From NCBI GenBank assembly GCA_964601205.1, contig CAZRML010000030.1, forward strand, positions 1 to 56,651: a stretch of 56,651 nucleotides of DNA. The letters run 5' to 3'. The position numbers were made by a program, and so were the translations under genes. Below are positions 25,457 to 35,156 of the stretch, piece after piece. The DNA is from JAQVEM01 sp964601205. Lineage in GTDB: Bacteria > Actinomycetota > Humimicrobiia > Humimicrobiales > Humimicrobiaceae. Position 1 is the first letter of the stretch. Every line of letters starts with the position of its first letter. Under the pieces are notes generated by a model. It worked only from the letters and a program-made list of their open reading frames with translations, had not been told where the DNA came from and did not search any database.

Positions 25457-26469
25457 AACAAATAAGTTATGATATAGAGGATGATAGTTTTTATCTTTTT
25501 ACATCTGCAGAATTAATGACAAGAGAGGCAGAGCTTCTGGATAAAAGTAAAATTGATAGAATGTTAAAATCTCAAAACCCGGATGAATTAATGAGGCTGC
25601 TCAGGGATACGGTTTATTCAGGATATGCAGAGGTGCTGGCAAACCGGGGTAATATTGAATCAGTAATAGCCATTGAATATAAAAAAATTGCTGATTTTTT
25701 ATTGAGGAACTTAAGACCATCCCACCAGGCTGCGGGAGAACTGTTATTTTTTGAAGAGAATATTCATAACATGAAAACTGTAATTAAATCAATTATTCTT
25801 GATGAGGATATGGAGAGGCTTTTTATTCCCGTATATTATTCTTACGGTAAGCTAAAGAATGGTTTAGAAACCGGTGATTATGGGGGTCTGAGCCAGCCGG
25901 TTTCCGATACATTGCAGTATGCAGCTGAAAAAATGAAAAGTGAGAAAAATAGTCGTATTTTAGAATTTGAGATAGAAAAATTTTATTTGAAGGAAATTTT
26001 TAAGTCTGTTGAAGAAACAGGCAGCAGGTTAATCAGGGATTATCTAAGGCATGTGATTGATATAATCAATATAAAAAACATTTACAGGAACCAGTATCTA
26101 AAGCAGGATTTAAGCAAGGATTATTTTTTACATGATAATGGCTCTCTTGCAGTTGACTTCCTGGTGGAATTTGTTGGAGAGAATATGGATATTTTCAGGA
26201 AAAAATTAGAGCAAACAGAGTATGCGGATTTAGCTGGCAGAGGAGCCCATGATCTTTATTCTGACGGTATATTTTCAACCTTTGAAAGGGAAGAAGATTT
26301 ATTTTTTCTTGATTTTTTTAATCCGTTAAAATATACAGTTTCTAATATGGAGAAAATTTTTCATTTCTTTTTAAGGAAAAAAATGGAATTAAGATATTTG
26401 AATATTATATTTACAGGTGTTCTTTATGGAATTGATGTTGGAAAAGTAAGAAGCAAGATAGGGATTTAA
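25453..26469 (+). CDS. ntpC: V-type ATP synthase subunit C (d-like rotor cap)
   Basis: A 338-residue all-helical protein of the V-ATPase C/AC39 family, which caps the K ring and connects it to the central rotor D/F. Recognisable features are the early SAELMTREAELLDKSKIDRM stretch, the mid-protein helical repeats with Ile/Leu-rich LKEIFKSVEE, and the ending FFLRKKMELRYLNIIFTGVLYG, which matches the family C-terminus. The TTG start overlaps the previous stop, giving a TTGA overlap. It is followed directly by subunit F with no gap. Confidence 0.92.
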   Translation: MKQISYDIEDDSFYLFTSAELMTREAELLDKSKIDRMLKSQNPDELMRLLRDTVYSGYAEVLANRGNIESVIAIEYKKIADFLLRNLRPSHQAAGELLFFEENIHNMKTVIKSIILDEDMERLFIPVYYSYGKLKNGLETGDYGGLSQPVSDTLQYAAEKMKSEKNSRILEFEIEKFYLKEIFKSVEETGSRLIRDYLRHVIDIINIKNIYRNQYLKQDLSKDYFLHDNGSLAVDFLVEFVGENMDIFRKKLEQTEYADLAGRGAHDLYSDGIFSTFEREEDLFFLDFFNPLKYTVSNMEKIFHFFLRKKMELRYLNIIFTGVLYGIDVGKVRSKIGI

Positions 26470-26820
26470 ATGGATGTAAAAATAGCCGCATTTGGAGAAA
26501 AAGATATAATGCTTATTTTTAAAGCAGCGGGGATTGATGTCTTTCCTTTAAGCGGTGATATCAGTGAAATTGATGAAGCCGAGAAAAAATTCAGGCAACT
26601 GGTAGGTAGCAATTATGGAATTATATTTGTTACCGAGACGGTAGCGTTAAAGCTGGATCATTTAATAAGAGAGTTCTCGGAAAAGTTTCAGCCTTCGGTA
26701 GTGGTAATCCCCGGCCCGGGGAAAAGGAATAATTACGCGGTTAACGATTTAAGAAGAATAATAATAAAAGCTATTGGAGTTGACATAATGACAGAGAAAG
26801 AAATAGGAGTAATTAAATGA
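26470..26820 (+). CDS. ntpG: V-type ATP synthase subunit F
   Basis: A 116-residue alpha/beta protein of the rotor shaft that binds subunit D. The family pattern is clear: an initial KIAAFGEKDIMLIFKAAGID strand-helix, then YGIIFVTETVA, and VVVIPGPGKRNN near the C-terminal half. The ATG follows the subunit C stop directly and the stop overlaps the A subunit start in ATGA. It corresponds in position to E. hirae ntpG. Confidence 0.93.
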   Translation: MDVKIAAFGEKDIMLIFKAAGIDVFPLSGDISEIDEAEKKFRQLVGSNYGIIFVTETVALKLDHLIREFSEKFQPSVVVIPGPGKRNNYAVNDLRRIIIKAIGVDIMTEKEIGVIK

Positions 26821-28577
26821 ATAATTTGGGTAAAATTGTAAAGGTAGCGGGCCCACTGGTTGTAGCTGAGGGAATGTACGGTTCCAGAATGTTTGATATA
26901 GTTTACGTTTCTGATAAGAAGTTAATGGGTGAGATAATTGAATTAAAAAAAGACCTTGCTTCCATACAGGTTTATGAAGAAACCGAGGGGATAGGCGTCG
27001 GAGAACCTGTGTATCTCAGCGGAAGGCCTTTAACGGTAGAACTGGGACCGGGTATAATACAGTCTATTTACGACGGGATCCAGAGGCCACTTGATGTAAT
27101 ATATGAAAAGATGGGGAACTTTATAACCAGAGGTGTTTCTGCTCCGGCACTGGACAGGAAGAAGAAATGGAGATTTCAACCTGTTGCCGCAGCGGGAGAT
27201 AGAGTTAGTTATGGTGATTTTCTCGGGTTCGTTGAGGAAACAGAGGTGGTAAGGCATTATATCATGGTCCCGGAGGGAATAAGCGGGGAAATTAAATCAA
27301 TTAATAAGGGTGAATTTACTGTTGAGGAAACGGTAGCTGTTATAAAGGGCGAAAAGAATGATATAGAGCTAAATATGATGCAGAAGTGGCCCGTTAGAAA
27401 GCCGAGGCCTTTTTTAAGCAAGATGAGTCCGGATATGCCACTGTCAACCGGTCAACGGGTCATAGACATGTTTTTCCCCATTGCCAGGGGCGGGACAGCA
27501 TGTGTTCCCGGTCCATTTGGCTCCGGTAAGACTGTAATCCAGCACCAGCTGGCCAAGTGGGCCGATGCCGAGATTATAGTATATATAGGCTGTGGCGAAA
27601 GGGGCAATGAAATGACCGATGTTCTTATGGAGTTTCCCGAGCTGGTTGACCCGAAATCCGGGGTTTCTCTTATGAAAAGAACAGTCCTGATTGCCAATAC
27701 CTCCAATATGCCGGTTGCTGCCAGAGAAGCATCTGTTTATACGGGAATAACTATAGCTGAGTATTTCAGGGATATGGGGTACTCGGTGGCTCTGATGGCT
27801 GATTCAACATCAAGATGGGCAGAAGCAATGAGAGAAATATCCGGCAGGATGGAAGAGATGCCCGGGGAAGAAGGTTATCCGGCGTATCTAAGTGCAAGGC
27901 TTGCTTCATTTTACGAGAGGGCCGGTATGGTAAAATGCATTTCGGAGGCCAATCAGAGGACGGGGGCATTGTCTGTTATTGGCGCTGTTTCCCCGCCTGG
28001 AGGGGATCTATCCGACCCCGTGGTGCAGGCTACATTAAGGGTGGTAAAAGTTTTCTGGTCACTTGAAGCTCATCTGGCATACAGCAGGCACTTTCCTGCA
28101 ATATCGTGGTTAAATTCTTATTCTCTTTATATTGACAATATAAAAGAATATGTCGCCAGGAATGTCCACGAGGATTATTTTGACCTCAGGGCAGAAGCTA
28201 TGAGGATTCTTGAAAAGGAATCAGAGCTGGAAGAAATTGTTCGCCTGGTAGGGGTAGATGCTCTTTCAGGGCCTGACCGTTTAATAATGCTTACAGCAAG
28301 AATGTTAAGAGAAGACTTTTTGCATCAGATCGCTTTTCATGAAGTAGATACTTATTCATCAATTGAAAAGCAATATAAGATGATAAGTGTAATTATATAT
28401 TTTTACAACCGGGCAAATCATAGTTTAAGTATGAATGCTGATATTAAAGATATTGAAAATATGAAGGTCAGGGATAAGATAGCAAGAATGAAATATATAA
28501 AAAATGAAGACATAGACAGCATTGATAGAATCAAAGAAGACATAGAAAAAGAAGTTACTTCAATATTAGAGGAGTGA
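26817..28577 (+). CDS. ntpA: V-type ATP synthase subunit A (catalytic)
   Basis: The catalytic nucleotide-binding subunit, 586 residues. The Walker A motif GPFGSGKT is at 232-239. The non-homologous region typical of V-type A subunits lies at about 110-200, starting after the SAPALDR motif. SVALMADSTSRWAEAMREISG, with EEMPGEEGYPAYL, marks the catalytic core. It starts by a 4-base overlap with subunit F. Length is normal for the family. Confidence 0.97.
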   Translation: MNNLGKIVKVAGPLVVAEGMYGSRMFDIVYVSDKKLMGEIIELKKDLASIQVYEETEGIGVGEPVYLSGRPLTVELGPGIIQSIYDGIQRPLDVIYEKMGNFITRGVSAPALDRKKKWRFQPVAAAGDRVSYGDFLGFVEETEVVRHYIMVPEGISGEIKSINKGEFTVEETVAVIKGEKNDIELNMMQKWPVRKPRPFLSKMSPDMPLSTGQRVIDMFFPIARGGTACVPGPFGSGKTVIQHQLAKWADAEIIVYIGCGERGNEMTDVLMEFPELVDPKSGVSLMKRTVLIANTSNMPVAAREASVYTGITIAEYFRDMGYSVALMADSTSRWAEAMREISGRMEEMPGEEGYPAYLSARLASFYERAGMVKCISEANQRTGALSVIGAVSPPGGDLSDPVVQATLRVVKVFWSLEAHLAYSRHFPAISWLNSYSLYIDNIKEYVARNVHEDYFDLRAEAMRILEKESELEEIVRLVGVDALSGPDRLIMLTARMLREDFLHQIAFHEVDTYSSIEKQYKMISVIIYFYNRANHSLSMNADIKDIENMKVRDKIARMKYIKNEDIDSIDRIKEDIEKEVTSILEE

Positions 28578-28579
28578 GA

Positions 28580-29983
28580 ATGCTAAAAGAATATAAAAGT
28601 ATAACCAGTATTTCCGGCCCGCTGCTGCATGTTGAAGGAGTAGAGGGCGTTAAGTATGATGAAATGGTTGATATAAGGCTTGATGATGGCAGCATAAGGA
28701 ATGGAAGGGTGCTTGAAGTCAACAGGGATAATGCGCTTGTGCAGGTATTTGAGGGCACATCCGGAATAGATTCCAGAAATACCAGGGTGCGGTTTCTGGG
28801 AAGGGGAACCCATGTCTATCTTTCTCCTGATATATTGGGCAGGGTTTTTACAGGTCTGGGTAAACCAATGACTGAAAATGACAGAATTATTCCTGAAGAA
28901 AGCCGGGATATAAATGGTGCGCCTATAAATCCGTATGCCAGAGATTACCCCAATGAATTTATTCAAACCGGAATATCTTCGCTGGATGGTTTGAATACAC
29001 TGGTAAGGGGACAGAAATTACCAATATTTTCCGGTTCAGGATTACCCCATAACAGGATTGCTGCACAGATTGCAAGGCAGGCTACAGTCCTGTCAGATGA
29101 AGAAGAATTCGCAGTTGTTTTTGTGGCCATAGGAATAACATTTGAGGAATCCGAGTATTTTATTAATGATTTCAAAAAAACGGGTGCCATAAACAGAACG
29201 GTTCTGGTATTAAATCTTGCCGATGACCCGGCAATTGAAAGGATCGCAACCCCGAGGGCAGGGCTTACTTTTGCTGAATACCTTGCTTTTGAAAAAGATA
29301 TGCATGTGCTGGTTATTTTAACCGATATGACCAACTACTGCGAGGCGCTGAAAGAAGTATCGGCTGCCAGGAAAGAAATTCCCGGAAGAAGGGGATACCC
29401 GGGGTATTTATATACCGACCTTGCCACTATTTATGAAAGAGCCGGCAGAATTAAGGGTAAAAAAGGCTCAATAACCCAGATCCCGATACTTACCATGCCC
29501 GAGGATGACAAAACTCACCCAATTCCGGACCTTACAGGATACATTACTGAAGGACAGATTATATTATCAAGGTCTCTTCATAAGAAAAATGTTTCTCCCC
29601 CTATTGATGTTCTGCCATCGCTTTCAAGACTTAAGGACAAGGGCATAGGTCAGGGGAAAACAAGAGAGGATCACGCGGATATATTCAATCAGCTATATGC
29701 GGCATATGCGCGGGGAAAGGAAGTAGAGGAGCTGGCTGTAATTCTGGGAGAAGCAGCACTGACGGATATGGATAAGCTATATCTGGATTTTGCAGAGAAA
29801 TTCGAGGCCAGGTATGTTTCTCAGGATGAGTATGAAAACAGGACCATAGACTGTACCCTTGATTTAGGCTGGGAACTTTTAAGCATTTTCCCGAGAGGAG
29901 AATTAAAAAGGATAAGTACGGAGTATCTGGATAAATATCTTTCTAAATTTAAAACTGAAGAAGGAAATAATGAGGGTGATTAG
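28580..29983 (+). CDS. ntpB: V-type ATP synthase subunit B (non-catalytic)
   Basis: The non-catalytic partner of A in the A3B3 hexamer, 467 residues from the chosen start. It has no Walker A: the equivalent loop reads SGSGLPHNRIAAQI. The family blocks FVAIGITFEESEYF, LNLADDPAIERIATPR and LTDMTNYCEALKEVSAAR are present. The ATG at 28580 is preferred over a GTG at 28574. The GTG overlaps the ribosome-binding site AGAGGAG (28568-28574), and the ATG gives the family N-terminus MLKEYKSI. It abuts subunit D. Confidence 0.96.
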   Translation: MLKEYKSITSISGPLLHVEGVEGVKYDEMVDIRLDDGSIRNGRVLEVNRDNALVQVFEGTSGIDSRNTRVRFLGRGTHVYLSPDILGRVFTGLGKPMTENDRIIPEESRDINGAPINPYARDYPNEFIQTGISSLDGLNTLVRGQKLPIFSGSGLPHNRIAAQIARQATVLSDEEEFAVVFVAIGITFEESEYFINDFKKTGAINRTVLVLNLADDPAIERIATPRAGLTFAEYLAFEKDMHVLVILTDMTNYCEALKEVSAARKEIPGRRGYPGYLYTDLATIYERAGRIKGKKGSITQIPILTMPEDDKTHPIPDLTGYITEGQIILSRSLHKKNVSPPIDVLPSLSRLKDKGIGQGKTREDHADIFNQLYAAYARGKEVEELAVILGEAALTDMDKLYLDFAEKFEARYVSQDEYENRTIDCTLDLGWELLSIFPRGELKRISTEYLDKYLSKFKTEEGNNEGD

Positions 29984-30604
29984 ATGCTTTTAAATGTTAA
30001 TCCCACCAGGATGGAACTGCTTGGATTGAAAAAGAGGCTGGGGCTTGCCCGGAGGGGTCATAAACTTCTTAAGGATAAAAGAGACGAGCTTATGAGACAG
30101 TGGCTCGAGATAGTGGACGAGGTAAAGAAACTGCGGTTTTCAATTGATAAAGAGTTCCAGGCCATACTGGAAAGATTTGCCCTGGCAAAGGCGTATTCGG
30201 GGACCAGTCAGACAGAACAGGAGTTTCTCATTCCTTCAAAAAAAATAATGATTTCTGTTAAAAAGAAAAATGTGATGAGTGTTAACATACCGGTCTATGT
30301 CAGGGAAGTAAGCGAAAATATAATTCCTTATGGATACATAAATACTTCGGGAGAAATGGATATAGTCCTCAGTGATTTTGAAAAGTTTATAGATAAACTT
30401 CTTGACCTTGCCGAAAAAGAGAAAATGCTGCAGCTTATGGCCTTTGAAATTGAAGAGACAAGAAGAAGAGTAAATGCACTTGAGTATAAATTAATACCTG
30501 ATATGTCCGAAACCATAAGTTATATATCTATGAAACTGGGTGAAACCGAACGTTCCAATACTGTAAGGCTCATGAGGGTAAAAGAAATTGTAAGGAACCA
30601 GTAA
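29984..30604 (+). CDS. ntpD: V-type ATP synthase subunit D (rotor shaft)
   Basis: The central rotor shaft, 206 residues, a long antiparallel coiled coil. The family motifs VNPTRMELLGLKKRL at the N-terminus and EIEETRRRVNALEYKLIP in the C-terminal helix are clear. The ATG follows the subunit B stop with no gap. This is the last of nine genes in the order ntpF-I-K-E-C-G-A-B-D. The stop lies only four bases from the stop of glyA on the other strand, and no hairpin terminator is visible between them. Confidence 0.96.
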   Translation: MLLNVNPTRMELLGLKKRLGLARRGHKLLKDKRDELMRQWLEIVDEVKKLRFSIDKEFQAILERFALAKAYSGTSQTEQEFLIPSKKIMISVKKKNVMSVNIPVYVREVSENIIPYGYINTSGEMDIVLSDFEKFIDKLLDLAEKEKMLQLMAFEIEETRRRVNALEYKLIPDMSETISYISMKLGETERSNTVRLMRVKEIVRNQ

Positions 30605-30608
30605 TTAA

Positions 30609-31877
30609 TTATAGTGTGGTATAAACAGGAAATTCTTCAGATAGATTCTTAACTTTTTTACCTATATCTTTTAGTATTATATGGTTGTCTCTGTTTTTTA
30701 GCGCCGAGGAAATAAATTCACCTACTTTATACATTTCTTCCACGCCCATTCCCATGGTTGTAACAGCAGGGGTTCCTATTCTTATGCCGCTGGCTATAGT
30801 GGGACTGAGTTTATCAAACGGGATTACATTTTTATTAACTATTATTCCTACAGAAGTTAATGTATCTACTGCTTCAGAACCGGTTATTTTTTTACCGGTT
30901 AAATCTATTAAAAATAAATGATTATCGGTTCCGCCGGATACAATTCTAAAGCCTTCATTTTTCATATATTCACACAGGGCTCTTGAATTCTCTATTATCC
31001 GTCTGCTGTAATCTTTAAATGAATCTTTTAGAGCTTCTTTGAAAGCTACTGCTTTTGCTGCAATAATATGCATAAGGGGTCCACCCTGTACTCCCGGGAA
31101 AACCGAACTATCCAGAAGCTTAGAATATTTTTTATCGGCAATTATTAACCCGCCCCTGGGTCCCCTGAGAGTTTTATGGGTAGTTGCTGTGGTAAAATCT
31201 GCTACTTTAACAGCGTCCGGATGATAGCCGCTTACCATAAGGCCTGCAATATGAGCCGTATCGGCCATAAGATAACAGCCTGCCTCATCAGCAATTTCCC
31301 TGAACTTTTTAAAGTCAATTATTCTGGAATACGAGCTTGCGCCTGCTATTATGAGTTTTGGTTTGATGGTCATAGCAATTTTTTTAATATTATCATAATT
31401 TAGTATTTCAGTTTCAGGGTCAACGTTATAAGTGTGTATCTCATAATACCTGCCGCTCAGGTTCTGTTTGTGACCGTGGGAGAGATGTCCTCCATCTCTG
31501 AGGTTCATGCTCAGCACCTTATCTCCGCAATTTAAAACACCCAGGAGGACCGCAAGGTTGGCGTTTACCCCGCTGTGGGGCTGGACATTACAATAATTTG
31601 AACCAAATAGCCTGTTGGCCCTGTTTATGGCCAGTTGCTCGGCGTCATCCACATTCTCACAGCCCGCGTAGTATCTGGAGCCGGGATAACCCTCGGCGTA
31701 TTTATTGGTAAGTACGGAACCCATGGTTTTTATAACTTCCATGGAGGCAAAATTTTCTGAAGCTATAAGAATGATCTGGCTCCTCTGTCTTTTTATCTCA
31801 TTTTCTATAATCTTTTTTATCTGGGTATCTTCTTCTGTATTCAAGGTGTGATTTTTATGTTTTCCTGGATTACTCAT
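30609..31877 (-). CDS. glyA: Serine hydroxymethyltransferase
   Basis: A PLP enzyme that converts serine and tetrahydrofolate to glycine and methylene-tetrahydrofolate. From the chosen ATG it has 422 residues, the usual length. Family motifs are IASENFAS, KYAEGYPGSRYYAG, NVQPHSGVNANLAVL, the PLP-lysine region TTTTHKTLRGPRGG (here ATTHKTLRGPRGG), and GVQGGPLMH. An upstream TTG (31901) would add eight residues but sits inside rpiB. The ATG at 31877 lies in the ATGAGTAA overlap with the rpiB stop, so the two genes are coupled. Confidence 0.96.
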   Translation of the reverse strand: MSNPGKHKNHTLNTEEDTQIKKIIENEIKRQRSQIILIASENFASMEVIKTMGSVLTNKYAEGYPGSRYYAGCENVDDAEQLAINRANRLFGSNYCNVQPHSGVNANLAVLLGVLNCGDKVLSMNLRDGGHLSHGHKQNLSGRYYEIHTYNVDPETEILNYDNIKKIAMTIKPKLIIAGASSYSRIIDFKKFREIADEAGCYLMADTAHIAGLMVSGYHPDAVKVADFTTATTHKTLRGPRGGLIIADKKYSKLLDSSVFPGVQGGPLMHIIAAKAVAFKEALKDSFKDYSRRIIENSRALCEYMKNEGFRIVSGGTDNHLFLIDLTGKKITGSEAVDTLTSVGIIVNKNVIPFDKLSPTIASGIRIGTPAVTTMGMGVEEMYKVGEFISSALKNRDNHIILKDIGKKVKNLSEEFPVYTTL

Positions 31878-32331
31878 TGCAGGTCTGTTCCCTTTCTTCA
31901 ATTTTTTTTATTTTATTAATTCTGTTTAAATGTCTCTTTTCACTGCCCGGGGGCGTGTTTAGAAATGTTTTTGTTATTTCAATACAATTTTCAAGTGACA
32001 GAATTCTTGCTCCCATACACAATACATTTGCGCTGTTGTGTTCCCTGGCGAGCGTTGCACTCCGGACATCACAGCACAAAGCAGCACGTATTCCCTTTAC
32101 CTTATTGGCGGATATGCTCATGCCTATTCCGGTGCCGCATATAAGTATTCCGGCATCGGCATCTCCGCAGGCTACTATTATGGAAACTTTTTCTGCAAAA
32201 TCGGGATAATCTACACTTTCAGAGCTGCTGGTTCCAGTGTCTTCTACGCTGTGCCCCATGGATTCTATCACTTTTATCAAACTGTCCTTATAATCAAATC
32301 CTGCATGGTCTACCCCTATTGCAATTTTCAT
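31870..32331 (-). CDS. rpiB: Ribose-5-phosphate isomerase B
   Basis: Interconverts ribose 5-phosphate and ribulose 5-phosphate. At 153 residues it is normal length. The N-terminus KIAIGVDHAGFDYKD, the SVDYPDFA motif, the catalytic-cysteine loop CGTGIGMSISANK and the REHNSANVL motif are all typical of RpiB. Allose-6-phosphate isomerase activity is common in the family and cannot be excluded. It is directly upstream of glyA on the minus strand, with an 8-base overlap. Confidence 0.95.
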   Translation of the reverse strand: MKIAIGVDHAGFDYKDSLIKVIESMGHSVEDTGTSSSESVDYPDFAEKVSIIVACGDADAGILICGTGIGMSISANKVKGIRAALCCDVRSATLAREHNSANVLCMGARILSLENCIEITKTFLNTPPGSEKRHLNRINKIKKIEEREQTCNE

Positions 32332-32450
32332 AAATTCACATCCTTTTTACATAATTATTTTCATCTTAAACTCTGTAATATTATATTCTAATTAATGAGA
32401 TAATCCAAAAATATCCCTGTTTTTTTACATTAAAATAAAAATTTTTTTTA

Positions 32451-33101
32451 TCAATTTTTCAGTGTTTCAATAATATCATGAAATTTAATTCTTCCTTCTC
32501 TTATTAAAACAGGCCTATCATCAGTGACGTTTACAATAGTTGATTCACCACCGGGTAGAACAAATTTATACTCTACCAGGAGAGCTACCTGTTTTTTAAT
32601 TCTAGCAGGTATATCCTCCATTTTCCCGGGGTATTTTTTTGTGCCTGATATATTGGCGCTGGTAGATATTATGGGGCCACAGATATTTATTAAATCCCTC
32701 AAAAATCTGCAGTCAGCTACACGCAGGGCAATGGTAGACTTACCGCCGGTGATAAATTCTTTTAAATTTTCTCTTTTGTTGAAAATTAAGGTAAGTGGCC
32801 CGGGTTTTTCAGTGTCCCAGAATTTTTTAATTATTATTTTTGTTGCCGGGTTTATGTCACGGGTAAAAATTTTTAAATCATCGGGATTTGAAATCATTAT
32901 TATAAAAGGTAAATCTTTATTTCTTTTCTTAATTTTATATATTTGTTTTATCGCATTTTCATGGTCATATTTACAGCTCAGACCATATATTGTACCGGTG
33001 GGAAGAATTACTATCCTGCCCCTGGATATAATTTCAGCGATTCTGTTTATTTTAGATATGTCAGTAATCTTATTGAGATTATCAATTTTTATTATGCTCA
33101 T
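32451..33101 (-). CDS. tsaC: Threonylcarbamoyl-AMP synthase (Sua5/YrdC/YwlC family)
   Basis: Makes threonylcarbamoyl-AMP from threonine, bicarbonate and ATP for the t6A37 modification of tRNAs that read ANN codons. The 216 residues form a single YrdC domain without the C-terminal Sua5 domain. Motifs include PTGTIYGLSCK, KIKKRNKDLPFIIMI, and the later TIALRVADCRFLRDL and GPIISTSANISG. It lies upstream of rpiB and glyA on the minus strand, with a gap of 119 bases. Upstream of the start is a divergent intergenic region shared with the deaminase gene. Confidence 0.93.
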   Translation of the reverse strand: MSIIKIDNLNKITDISKINRIAEIISRGRIVILPTGTIYGLSCKYDHENAIKQIYKIKKRNKDLPFIIMISNPDDLKIFTRDINPATKIIIKKFWDTEKPGPLTLIFNKRENLKEFITGGKSTIALRVADCRFLRDLINICGPIISTSANISGTKKYPGKMEDIPARIKKQVALLVEYKFVLPGGESTIVNVTDDRPVLIREGRIKFHDIIETLKN

Positions 33102-33196
33102 AAAAATGTATACAGACTGTTTTTAATATATACTATTTTTTAAATAAAAACGAAAATTGAGAATAAACCGGGATAGATAATTTTTTATAAAAAAAC

Positions 33197-33225
33197 TTAA
33201 CATTTAGTCCAATTAGATTTAGTAT
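33197..33225 (+). promoter_or_regulatory. Predicted promoter for the dCMP deaminase gene
   Basis: TTAACA (33197-33202) and TAGTAT (33220-33225) are 17 bases apart on the plus strand. The -35 box is 5/6 and the -10 box only 4/6 to consensus. It would give a leader of about 80 bases before 33312. The region is shared with the divergent tsaC gene. Confidence 0.3.
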
Positions 33226-33311
33226 ATCATAGAAAGTTTAATAAGTATTGCAGCCGGTAAAGGCGGCAGAAAATATAAATTTTTATCATAATTTGTCTGG
33301 AGATATTAAGA

Positions 33312-33767
33312 ATGTTAGATACACGTCCGTCATGGCATGAATATTTTGCAATAATAACAAGACAGGTGGCATCAAGGTCCACCTGCCTGAGAAGAAAAGT
33401 TGGTGCAATCATAGTAAAAGACAATAGGATTCTTGCAACAGGTTACAATGGTGCACCGAGAGGGGTAAGAAGCAGCCTTGAAATTGGAACCTGCCTGAGA
33501 GAAGAACTCGGAATACCCTCTGGAGAAAGGCATGAAATATGCAGGGGCCTCCACGCAGAGCAGAATGCAATTATCCAGGCGGCATACTACGGGGTGTCCA
33601 TAAAAGATTCTGTTATCTATACTACAAACCAGCCCTGCGTTCTCTGTGCTAAGATGATAATAAACAGCGGAATCAGAAAAATATATTATTTTGAAGAATA
33701 TCCCGATACACTTGCCGTGGAACTTCTTAATGAAGCGGGAGTTGAACTAATAAAACTTGACTTTTAA
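33312..33767 (+). CDS. Deoxycytidylate (dCMP) deaminase, ComEB-like
   Basis: A zinc-dependent deaminase converting dCMP to dUMP, feeding dTTP synthesis. The 151-residue length is usual. The zinc site is His81 and Cys109/Cys112 in HAEQNA and PCVLC, with Glu83 as proton shuttle. GYNGAPRG at about 44-51 is typical for the nucleotide loop. The N-terminus, which begins MLDTRPSWHEYFAIITR, has no signal peptide. The name ComEB comes from Bacillus competence operons, but no other com genes are here, so a housekeeping role is likely. Confidence 0.93.
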   Translation: MLDTRPSWHEYFAIITRQVASRSTCLRRKVGAIIVKDNRILATGYNGAPRGVRSSLEIGTCLREELGIPSGERHEICRGLHAEQNAIIQAAYYGVSIKDSVIYTTNQPCVLCAKMIINSGIRKIYYFEEYPDTLAVELLNEAGVELIKLDF

Positions 33768-33873
33768 ATACTGCCCTCTTTAGACTGCAGATTTAATCCA
33801 AGGCAACTGTTGTTTTTTAATTAATCTTTATTTGTTATAATAGCGGTTACTTTTTGTGAGGGGAAGTTTTTTT

Positions 33874-35154
33874 ATGGAAAAGTTTGTTATAAATGGCGGT
33901 AAAAGGCTGTCCGGAAAAGTTAAAATAAGCGGTGCCAAAAACTCTGCATTAAAATTAATAGCAGCCTCTATCCTTTCAAGCGGCAGGACTATACTGAGAA
34001 ATGTACCGGAAATTAAGGATGTCAGCATTATGCTAGAAGTTATGAGGAATCTTGGCGCTATAGTAAATATAGATAAAAAAAATAAAGAAGTTGAAATTAA
34101 TCCGGATAGTATCAATAGCTATGAAGCGCCATATGAGCTGGTCAGGAAAATGAGGGCTTCAATACTGGTGGCCGGCCCGCTGCTGAGCAGATTTGGTAAA
34201 GTCAGAGTGGCCATTCCGGGTGGGTGTAACATAGGCTCCAGACAGATTGACCTGCACCTCAAGGGTTTTAAAGAACTTGGTGCGGAGTTTTCTGTGGAGC
34301 ATGGTTATGTTAACTGCGAGATTAATGGCAGTAAGGAAGGAGGTAGGCTCCGCGGTACAGTAATTAATCTTGATTTTCCTTCAAGAGGAGCCACTGAGAA
34401 TATAATGATGGCAGCCACCCTGGCGGAGGGGCGAACAATCATAAATAACGCTGCAAGAGAGCCCGAAATAACCGACCTTGCCTGTTTTCTAAATTCAATG
34501 GGCGCGGATATTATGGGAGCGGGAACCTTTTGTATCACTATAAATGGGGTAAAACACCTCGCGGGAACAGATTACAGAGTCATGCCCGACAGCATTGAGG
34601 CGGGTACTTTTATTACAGCGGCAGTCTTGTGCGGGGATAGAGTAGAAATTGAAAATGCAAGATGGAAGAACCTTGAAGTATTTTATTTCAAATTAAAAGA
34701 AATTGGTGCGAATATTTCTATTATAGATGAAAATAATATAAGGGTGGAAAAAGCTCAGGGTAAATATAAGCCCACCAATATCAGCACTTTACCCTATCCG
34801 GGTTTTCCAACAGATTTGCAGCCGATAATTTCAGTTTTTCTTTCTATTGTCCCGGGTGTATCTGTACTGACCGAAAATGTATTTGAAAACAGGTTCATGT
34901 ATGTAGATGAATTAAACAGGATGGGGGCCAGTATAAAGATTGATGGCCACCACGCCGTCATAAGGGGAGTTAAAAAATTATCGGGAGCTCCGGTCAGGTC
35001 TTTTGACCTGAGAGCCGGCGCAGCTATGGTGCTCGCGGGCCTTGTAGCTGAAGGAGTTACGGAAGTAAGCGATATATATCATATTAAAAGAGGTTATGAA
35101 AATTTTGAGCAAAAGCTAAGACAGCTCGGTGCAGATATAAGAGTAAAAAATTAA
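33874..35154 (+). CDS. murA: UDP-N-acetylglucosamine 1-carboxyvinyltransferase
   Basis: The first committed step of peptidoglycan synthesis, transferring enolpyruvate to UDP-GlcNAc. From the chosen ATG it has 426 residues. The start region VINGGKRLSGKVKISGAKNS is typical. The catalytic cysteine is Cys118 in IPGGCNIGSR, the residue alkylated by fosfomycin in sensitive enzymes. LRAGAAMVLAGL is the C-terminal signature. An upstream GTG at 33856 was rejected in favour of the ATG at 33874, which follows GAGGGGAAG with good spacing. Confidence 0.97.
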   Translation: MEKFVINGGKRLSGKVKISGAKNSALKLIAASILSSGRTILRNVPEIKDVSIMLEVMRNLGAIVNIDKKNKEVEINPDSINSYEAPYELVRKMRASILVAGPLLSRFGKVRVAIPGGCNIGSRQIDLHLKGFKELGAEFSVEHGYVNCEINGSKEGGRLRGTVINLDFPSRGATENIMMAATLAEGRTIINNAAREPEITDLACFLNSMGADIMGAGTFCITINGVKHLAGTDYRVMPDSIEAGTFITAAVLCGDRVEIENARWKNLEVFYFKLKEIGANISIIDENNIRVEKAQGKYKPTNISTLPYPGFPTDLQPIISVFLSIVPGVSVLTENVFENRFMYVDELNRMGASIKIDGHHAVIRGVKKLSGAPVRSFDLRAGAAMVLAGLVAEGVTEVSDIYHIKRGYENFEQKLRQLGADIRVKN

Positions 35155-35156
35155 AG

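Noticed and set aside
32524..33126. Long open frame opposite the tsaC gene (plus strand, 200 codons)
   Set aside because: It is a shadow of a well-conserved YrdC domain and its hydrophobic content arises from the antisense of that gene.
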